Virus record (IMG/VR): IMGVR_UViG_3300025108_003738
Span: 1 to 20,012 of that record
Source of the DNA: a virus
Direction: 5' to 3' (one strand)
DNA length: 20,012 bases
Positions within the stretch are counted from its first letter, which is position 1. Each line of letters starts with the position of its first letter. A model generated the notes under the pieces. It worked only from the letters and a program-made list of their open reading frames with translations. It was not told the DNA's origin and searched no databases. Below are positions 14,847 to 20,012 of this stretch, piece by piece. The position numbers were made by a program, and so were the translations under genes.

Positions 14847-15420
14847 CTATTTGTCTCGCTGTAAAGTTCATAGTCATTACAATCCTTTTTGTAAACATCT
14901 TAGGACATGTACTTGCATGATAGTGTCTTCCGTTGAATACTAATACTTTACCTTGATGTGGCATACTTTTATGCATAGGCTTGTATTTTTCTGCCTCTTC
15001 TGTTTCGTGAAATACAACAGTTTCACCATCACACTCATTAACATAGTAACATGCAGTATAATGATCTACTTCAAAATCTACATGCGGTGTGTTATGTTGA
15101 TATCTTACATGCGGCATCATATACTTTGTATTAAGTAAAAAGCCTAAGCGCATACGTAACAGTTGGTCTAGTTCTAAACCTGCTTTTGCACAAGTATTCT
15201 GTAACAACGGAGTAAAAAATTCTAATCCTGGATTTTCTTTATTGTTAGGATGATATACTAGATTTGCAAAACTAGGTGTAGATGTATTAAGAGTATCCTT
15301 CTTTTCAAATGTTGTATCTTCCATAAAATGCCAATCAAAAGTGATATCAGTCACTACATCAAATATTTGTTTTTGGTAATCTTTTTCAATTACATTTTCT
15401 ATTTCAATCGGTTTAAACAT
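14839..15420 (-). CDS. 2OG-Fe(II) oxygenase, phage HxD...H...R type
   Basis: The product has 193 residues. The triad is His113-x-Asp115 (PHVDF) and His168 (YHASTC), with the basic pair Lys178/Arg179 for 2OG. 'GKVLVFNGRHYHAS' (157-170) is the standard second half of the fold. It is a paralogue of the gene at 13025-13636, sharing YYVN(D/E)CDG(D/E)T. It overlaps its neighbours by 8 bp on each side. The substrate is unknown. Confidence 0.9.
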   Translation of the reverse strand: MFKPIEIENVIEKDYQKQIFDVVTDITFDWHFMEDTTFEKKDTLNTSTPSFANLVYHPNNKENPGLEFFTPLLQNTCAKAGLELDQLLRMRLGFLLNTKYMMPHVRYQHNTPHVDFEVDHYTACYYVNECDGETVVFHETEEAEKYKPMHKSMPHQGKVLVFNGRHYHASTCPKMFTKRIVMTMNFTARQIDG

Positions 15421-16132
15421 TGTTGATCCTATAATAATTTCTATCTACTGCATTTTCCATTGGCTCTGTTGGCAGTTTCTGCCAGCATGGAATACTTAGA
15501 GATATTCGTTTGCCTTTAGGATATGCACAATGATACTGTCTTGAGGGGATATATAATGCATCTCCCGGTTCTAATTCTACATCAATATCTACTTCCATGT
15601 CTTTATCTTGTAACTTACCATTCATTAATCCTGTTCTATGCATGTAAGAAATTTTATTTTTATACACTTTCCATCTAGTTTTTCCTTCTGCTTGAATAAT
15701 AAAATTACAAGGATAATCATCATGTATTGTAAAAGACTTAGAATCTTTTAGCCCACAATACACATGTATTGCAGCATGTATACTAAACATATTTTCAAAT
15801 ACGTTTAAAAAATCCATTGTTTTTTGATTATGAAATCCGTAATCTAAACAGATTAATCCGTAACCAGCATTTACTTTATCAAATATAAAACCTTTATCTT
15901 GCACACCTCTATCATAAATCCAATTTTTTCTACTAACAGGTATTTCAATTTTACTGCTATCTGGACTTATAAGTTCAAAGTTATAACGTTCTGTTTTATT
16001 TGTGTGCTGTTCAATATCTTGCCAAGTAACCAATTCGCTAGGATTGTCAAGCAACTTCTTAAAGAAGTGTGGCTTATCTTCAAACGCTAAGTTTGTTTCG
16101 CTAAGTATTCTTCTGCTGAAGTCGTTCATCAT
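15413..16132 (-). CDS. JmjC/cupin-8-like oxygenase
   Basis: The product has 239 residues. The JmjC/cupin pattern is visible: 'FTIHDDYPCNFIIQAEGKTRWKVYK' region (134-158) with His137-x-Asp139, and the distal 'LEPGDALYIPSRQYHCAYP' (187-205) with His201. GKTRWKVY is the usual cupin_4/cupin_8 strand carrying the 2OG-contacting basic residue. Members of the fold hydroxylate protein side chains (e.g. ribosomal oxygenases). Two adjacent ATGs open the frame (16132, 16129). An AAGGA site spaced 6 bp from the second favours 16129. It overlaps the upstream gene by about 30 bp. A protein or peptide substrate is plausible but not shown. Confidence 0.82.
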   Translation of the reverse strand: MMNDFSRRILSETNLAFEDKPHFFKKLLDNPSELVTWQDIEQHTNKTERYNFELISPDSSKIEIPVSRKNWIYDRGVQDKGFIFDKVNAGYGLICLDYGFHNQKTMDFLNVFENMFSIHAAIHVYCGLKDSKSFTIHDDYPCNFIIQAEGKTRWKVYKNKISYMHRTGLMNGKLQDKDMEVDIDVELEPGDALYIPSRQYHCAYPKGKRISLSIPCWQKLPTEPMENAVDRNYYRINNV

Positions 16133-16727
16133 CTGTCCTTATTAATTTAACATTAAAAGATACACTTACTCTATCTTCTTCTGTTGTATTTCTTTCAACA
16201 CCATGCGGTAACCAACCCGGAAACAATATTAATTTACTTGATACTGGTTCATAAGCAATTGCTGCTGCACTAATAGGTGTATAGTTTTTCATTGGTGCTG
16301 CTGATGCAATAATAAAATCTTGCATATGATTTTTGTAAACATTTAAATTACCCTGTCCTGGCTTTGCACTTACATAGTACACACCAGATATAAAACTATT
16401 ATCGTGTATATGTACTGAATTAGTATTACCTTGCCTGTTAATATTAAACCAAAAGTTTTCCATTATAGGATAACAATATTCTTCGTAATAACCGTAATCT
16501 CTAATACACTGATTTACTTGTTGCATAATTGCATCGTGTAATGGTTTCATTGAATCGTATGCATCAGGCCTAAAATCTTTTGATTGCCAGCCTCCTTGAT
16601 TACTTAGTACTCTTCCATTGTCATCTTCTTTGTGCAGTTGATAACAAAGTTTTAGCATGTCTGTATTGTCTAGTTCTGTTTGCTCCCACCAAACTGGAGT
16701 AGGAAAGAACATATCCATATTCATCAT
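16101..16727 (-). CDS. 2OG-Fe(II) oxygenase, TIGR02466/PF13759-like
   Basis: The product has 208 residues. It opens 'DMFFPTPVWWEQ', as in the TIGR02466 family. The core 'FWFNINRQGN.NSVHIHDNSFISGVYYV' (92-119) and 'KLILFPGWLPHGVERN....RVSVSFNV' (165-193) give candidate ligands His106/His108/Asp109, His175 and Arg186. A third ATG (MMNM) is possible as start; the first is kept because of the 4 bp coupling to the upstream gene. It is a relative of the plus-strand gene at 6530-7147, so this subfamily is used in both arms of the island. Confidence 0.87.
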   Translation of the reverse strand: MMNMDMFFPTPVWWEQTELDNTDMLKLCYQLHKEDDNGRVLSNQGGWQSKDFRPDAYDSMKPLHDAIMQQVNQCIRDYGYYEEYCYPIMENFWFNINRQGNTNSVHIHDNSFISGVYYVSAKPGQGNLNVYKNHMQDFIIASAAPMKNYTPISAAAIAYEPVSSKLILFPGWLPHGVERNTTEEDRVSVSFNVKLIRTDDERLQQKNT

Positions 16728-17527
16728 AACCTTAACTCCAAGTCGCCCATTCTAACTTCAGGAGGAAAATCATCTGAAAATGCAAATGTATGACTCCATC
16801 TAAAATCTACGTTAGATGAAATAACTGCTGCATGACTAATATCTGCTCTATACATTGTCATTTTGCCTTCTACTGATGGCGCTGATCCCATATACTTAAA
16901 TCCCCATTGTGCTAATTCTTCGTCTGACATATTGAACCAAGCATCTGCTCTTTGTGGTTTATCTGCAATTTGTGACCAACGCTCATACATAGGATGATCT
17001 TTATCTGTTTGAAAATCGTATAGACTATCTTTTACAGTTCCTTCGTACTTGTAAAGTTTTGTACAAGAATCTACTAAGTCGTGTCCTGTAAACCATAAAT
17101 TACCTACTAAACCTTTAGGATAATCAACATGCGGAATTCGCCAGCAACTAATAGGTTTAGCTCTTTCTTTATAATATACATTACCCCATTCATGTATTTG
17201 CGGATCAAACATATTGCTTTCTACATTTTTTAAATAAAAATCACGCAATAAGAAACATATATTTTTATATGTCCAGTCTGGTAAATGTATTGTATCAAAT
17301 GGATTAGGATCTAAATTACCTTCTGCATTGTTATCTTTTACAATAGGAAAAGACTTTACTAAGCCTTTAAAAAAATTAAAGCCGTCATCATAAAAAGGAT
17401 TATCAGCAATCCAATATCCAATACCTTCACCTAAGTCAAAGTACTCGGCTTTAAAGTCCTCTAAGGACTTTACCTTTATAACACTATCGATAGTGTTTGC
17501 ATCTGGATAACAAATTTTAAAGTCCAT
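16724..17527 (-). CDS. Probable 2OG-Fe(II) oxygenase-like protein, larger type
   Basis: The product has 267 residues. 'CWRIPHVDYPKGLVGNLWF' (128-146) gives His133-x-Asp135, and 'MTMYRADISHAAVI....FRWSHTFAF' (223-250) gives His232 and Arg243, the expected triad and 2OG anchor order. The long spacing between the two halves (about 96 residues) includes an insert with 'LYDFQTDKDHP' and 'WFNMSDEEL', unlike the compact oxygenases nearby. I do not recognise a specific family. It overlaps the upstream gene by 1 bp and the downstream gene by 4 bp. Confidence 0.7.
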   Translation of the reverse strand: MDFKICYPDANTIDSVIKVKSLEDFKAEYFDLGEGIGYWIADNPFYDDGFNFFKGLVKSFPIVKDNNAEGNLDPNPFDTIHLPDWTYKNICFLLRDFYLKNVESNMFDPQIHEWGNVYYKERAKPISCWRIPHVDYPKGLVGNLWFTGHDLVDSCTKLYKYEGTVKDSLYDFQTDKDHPMYERWSQIADKPQRADAWFNMSDEELAQWGFKYMGSAPSVEGKMTMYRADISHAAVISSNVDFRWSHTFAFSDDFPPEVRMGDLELRL

Positions 17528-18114
17528 TATTTAATATTAATAGTCATTACAATTCTTTCTTGGTCTGTTTTGTTTTCTGTAACAAAGTGTTTTAACCAAC
17601 TAGGAAAAATAATAACATCTCCTGTTTTACATTGCACTTCTTGCAATGTTTGTGTTTCGTTTACTATAGGAAAGTTTGTGAAGTGATATTCTAAAGGATT
17701 TCTAAAAACAATATTGCCGCTATCGGGTGGGCATTTGATATAGCAACTTGCTACAAACGTACTATAGTTGTGACAATGCTCTTCAGTATATCCTGTCTTG
17801 TAATGTCTATTAAACCAAGAACCGATAACCGATGACTGTCTTTCGTAAAAATTTAATTCTTCTTTTATTCCTGTTAACTTAGTGCCTAGCCAATGGTGAA
17901 ATTCAGCAAGTTCTTCCCAAGTGTGGGGCTGCTGTCTTTCAGGCAAAGTTACAGTAGATAGGGCGGCGCCTTTTTCTAAACTAGAATTTCTCTCAACTGA
18001 ATCAAAAACTTCTTCTATTGATTGTTCTATTTCGTCATATGGAAAGTTATAACTGTATTTCCAAATTGTAGGCGGAAAGAGGTGTATGCCTCCCTCATTA
18101 GTCGGACTTACCAT
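17527..18114 (-). CDS. 2OG-Fe(II) oxygenase, TIGR02466-like
   Basis: The product has 195 residues from ATG 18114, chosen because AGGAAG lies just upstream with good spacing. An upstream TTG (18135) and ATG (18126) are possible, but the first is a rare start. 'GSWFNRHYKTGYTEEHCHNYSTFVASCYI' (98-126) gives His113/His115, and 'GDVIIFPSWLKHFVTEN....RIVMTINI' (165-194) gives His176 and Arg187. The opening 'IHLFPPTIW' fits the TIGR02466 family. The SGVYY element of that family is changed to ASCYI here. It overlaps the upstream coiled-coil gene by 17 bp. Confidence 0.83.
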   Translation of the reverse strand: MVSPTNEGGIHLFPPTIWKYSYNFPYDEIEQSIEEVFDSVERNSSLEKGAALSTVTLPERQQPHTWEELAEFHHWLGTKLTGIKEELNFYERQSSVIGSWFNRHYKTGYTEEHCHNYSTFVASCYIKCPPDSGNIVFRNPLEYHFTNFPIVNETQTLQEVQCKTGDVIIFPSWLKHFVTENKTDQERIVMTINIK

Positions 18115-18361
18115 GTTCTTCCTCATAGGTTTCAATCGCTAAATCTAAACCCATAAGTGTGCCTTCCATCTTTAGAACATCAGTTGAAAGTTCTTGTCTC
18201 TTTGCAAAGTCAATAGAAGTAATACCATACGGATTTAATTTTAAATCAGCAAATTCTTCTTCTAATTTGGCAAGTTCTTCGTTGCTTTTAGTCATGTCAG
18301 CTTGAAGTTGAGCTTTTACAGCTTCCAACTTAGTGACAACATTTCTATTTTTTTCTGTCAT
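18098..18361 (-). CDS. Small coiled-coil protein of unknown function
   Basis: The product has 87 residues from ATG 18361. An ATG at 18370 would overlap the previous stop (ATGA) but sits directly against the AAAGGA ribosome site, so the later ATG with 8 bp spacing is preferred. Residues about 5-40 form a charged heptad-like helix (KLEAVKAQL...SNEELAKLEEEFADL). A short NPYGITSIDF loop follows, then a second helix (about 57-84). This is the layout of an antiparallel helical hairpin. No family is recognised. It is the only non-enzymatic small gene inside the minus operon. Confidence 0.75.
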   Translation of the reverse strand: MTEKNRNVVTKLEAVKAQLQADMTKSNEELAKLEEEFADLKLNPYGITSIDFAKRQELSTDVLKMEGTLMGLDLAIETYEEEHGKSD

Positions 18362-18366
18362 TGTAA

Positions 18367-19176
18367 TCATCCTTTGTGTTTATACTTAGTTAAGACTGCC
18401 TTTGCCCTTTTTAATCTTGATGCTAAAGTGTCTTTATCTAGCAACGAGCAGTTTGCAGCATAATTATATGCTTTTTCTCTCTGTATGTCAACTTCAGTTG
18501 GGTGTGATGCAACTGAATAATCGTACGCACTATAATTCAGTTCACTTCTTTTAATAGGAATGTACTGAGCTAATGGTGTTCCTGCTCTAATTAATGTTTC
18601 TCCTTCTAAAACATTCCAGAACAGTTGTAAGTTTATTACGTGTGATTGCATTGGATCTAGTATACCATGTGCTGATGTAAACCTAGGCTCATTAGCATAT
18701 GTAAGTGGTAATTGTAACAATACAATATCGTCTGAAGCTTCAACTCTCCAAGGAGTTTCTACTTTTACTGTTGTCCTTAATGTGTTTTCAACATCATCAA
18801 GCACAGGTACAGTTTGACTTTCAGTATGCATCATAATATATGATTCAGTACCTGGCATTTCTTTGTCAAACTTAATCGGTTCGCGCCATTCAAAACTAAC
18901 ACCGTCACCATTTGTTCTAATAATAAAGTCTGCTGGTGCTGGTACTATCCATCCTGTCATAGCAACTTTTCGTATTCCAGGACACTTAGCAACGTTAGCT
19001 TCTAGTCTTTCAACTTGCGGAGGGGGTTGATTTTTTGTAAAGTTTCTTGGTAATTTAGATGCTTGAAAAATAGGATAAACATCTGCAACTCCAGGATACA
19101 GACTATAGAACCGCAAGTGTGGCTTTTGCTTATTAAAAAACTTTTTAATCAAGCTCGTAATCATCTTTCCCGCCAT
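18367..19176 (-). CDS. DUF6065-like protein of unknown function
   Basis: The product has 269 residues. A short basic N-terminus (MITSLIKKFFNKQKP) is followed by an all-beta-looking domain: 'CPGIRKVAMTGWIVPAPADFII' (44-65), 'SFEWR' (73-77), 'VKVETPWRVEASDDIVLLQLPL' (136-157), 'HGILDP' (169-174), 'IRAGTPLAQYIPIKR' (195-209). The order GW..P.DF..-FEW-PW-G..D.-GTPL....P..R recalls DUF6065, a family I associate with bacterial tryptophan-halogenase clusters. The similarity is by eye and remote. It overlaps the upstream halogenase by about 30 bp. A later ATG at 19164 (after GGCGGGAAAG) is an alternative start. Confidence 0.6.
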   Translation of the reverse strand: MAGKMITSLIKKFFNKQKPHLRFYSLYPGVADVYPIFQASKLPRNFTKNQPPPQVERLEANVAKCPGIRKVAMTGWIVPAPADFIIRTNGDGVSFEWREPIKFDKEMPGTESYIMMHTESQTVPVLDDVENTLRTTVKVETPWRVEASDDIVLLQLPLTYANEPRFTSAHGILDPMQSHVINLQLFWNVLEGETLIRAGTPLAQYIPIKRSELNYSAYDYSVASHPTEVDIQREKAYNYAANCSLLDKDTLASRLKRAKAVLTKYKHKG

Positions 19177-20012
19177 ATATGTTTTCTTTTAAGTACTCAT
19201 AATGACTAGGTAGATTCTCTAGATGATCTAATACAAAATTTTTATACTGTTGATACATGCGATCAACTGCACCTATTTCCTCTTGTATATCTACTTCGAA
19301 TCTACGACTAGATCCTCGTAAAACTAACTCAGGTGTAGCAGTCGCTCTAATGCCCATTCCCGCTGTAATAAAACAATTTCCTGTATATGTTTCATCGTAC
19401 GCATGTCCGCCTACAATGTTACCAATCATAGCAACATACTGTGAATGTTTTTGCATTTCATCTGAATGCATAAGCGGATCATATTCATTTATTTCAGTAC
19501 ACCATCTCCAGTATGGAGTGTCTTCTCTCATAGAGAATGCATAGTGTTGTGATACAAAGTCTCTAAACTTTTTAACATCATATTCACAAGAAAAGTTAAA
19601 GCCTTCTCGTTCAGTTCTAGTTACATGGCCGTCTCTTGTGTTTAATATATCAACTAGTTTAATAATATTTTCGTGTGTAGTTAATAGTCCTGTTGATTCT
19701 AATGGCTCAACAAATCCGTAACTAAGTCCTACACCTACTACATTACCTTTCCATGCTCTATGTCTATAACCATGTTTAATTTTAACTTCAAACATTTCTG
19801 CTGCTTCAGCAATTTCTGGTGTATGTGCTTCTGCAAGATGTTTTCTAAACTCTACTTGAGCTTTTTCTGGTGTTGTAAACCTTGATGAGTAAACATAGCC
19901 TGTACCAATTCTATTCCATAAAGGAATGTTCCATACCCAACCATTACCAAGTGCATGGCAATCAGTTACGTTGTGCATTTGTTTTTCTCTATCAGTATAA
20001 GGTAATCTACAT
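19145..20012 (-). CDS. Flavin-dependent (tryptophan-type) halogenase 4, N-terminus outside window
   Basis: The frame stays open through the right edge: codons before the Met at 19978 read on as ...LPYTDREKQ. At least 288 residues of the C-terminal part are therefore present and the FAD-binding end is missing. 'GNGWVWNIPLWNRIGTGYVYS' in part contains the canonical WxWxIP (WVWNIP). 'GLSYGFVEPLESTGLLTTHE' contains the full E-S-T-G halide site (Glu346-Ser-Thr-Gly of PrnA). 'TPYWRWC' is a family C-terminal motif. Of the four halogenases it is the one closest to textbook motifs. It heads the visible part of the 13-gene minus operon, whose promoter must lie beyond 20012. Confidence 0.9.
   Translation of the reverse strand, partial: CRLPYTDREKQMHNVTDCHALGNGWVWNIPLWNRIGTGYVYSSRFTTPEKAQVEFRKHLAEAHTPEIAEAAEMFEVKIKHGYRHRAWKGNVVGVGLSYGFVEPLESTGLLTTHENIIKLVDILNTRDGHVTRTEREGFNFSCEYDVKKFRDFVSQHYAFSMREDTPYWRWCTEINEYDPLMHSDEMQKHSQYVAMIGNIVGGHAYDETYTGNCFITAGMGIRATATPELVLRGSSRRFEVDIQEEIGAVDRMYQQYKNFVLDHLENLPSHYEYLKENIYGGKDDYELD

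Overview
The window is AT-rich and looks like part of a marine T4-like myovirus, probably a picocyanobacterial or SAR11 phage. Four things point that way: tail-fibre-type virion proteins built from 'QVLKWNG..W' modules, late-promoter octamers of the NATAAATA type, long runs of genes with 1-17 bp overlaps, and many small phage-type 2-oxoglutarate/Fe(II) oxygenases. No tRNA, rRNA, CRISPR array, integrase or transposase was seen. The exact host cannot be told from the sequence.

Layout. (1) 1-870, plus strand: the 3' end of a structural protein, a degenerate Nudix-like protein and a small helical protein. (2) 867-5865, minus strand: a virion block of three large genes. These are a fibre-like protein (4132-5865), a subtilisin-family protease with a complete catalytic triad (2518-4122), and a second fibre-like protein that ends in a cupredoxin-like domain keeping a full His-Cys-His-Met copper ligand set (867-2495). 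(3) 5952-11847, plus strand: two 2OG-Fe(II) oxygenase-like genes, three tandem flavin-dependent (tryptophan-type) halogenases, then a 52-residue gene with its own late promoter. (4) 11848-20012, minus strand: a tightly packed operon of 13 genes. It starts outside the window with a fourth halogenase, followed by a DUF6065-like protein, a coiled-coil protein, and then ten genes that are all 2OG-oxygenase, JmjC/cupin or DUF6445-like.

The notable system is this oxygenase/halogenase island: four halogenases and about twelve 2OG/cupin-fold genes in 14 kb, next to fibre genes. The subfamilies (HxD...H...R oxygenases, TIGR02466-like oxygenases, a JmjC/cupin protein, DUF6445, DUF6065) resemble gene sets that bacteria keep beside tryptophan halogenases. 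An inference is that the phage carries a modification pathway that hydroxylates and halogenates a protein, peptide or small molecule. Candidate targets are the neighbouring Trp-rich fibres, host surface components or a host metabolite. No flavin reductase is present in the window, so reduced FAD would have to come from the host or from elsewhere in the phage genome.

The transcription blocks meet at two convergent junctions with almost no spacer: a 4 bp CTAG overlap at 867-870, and abutting stops TAA/TTA at 11845-11850. They diverge once, at 5866-5951. That 86 bp gap is the largest non-coding stretch in the window.
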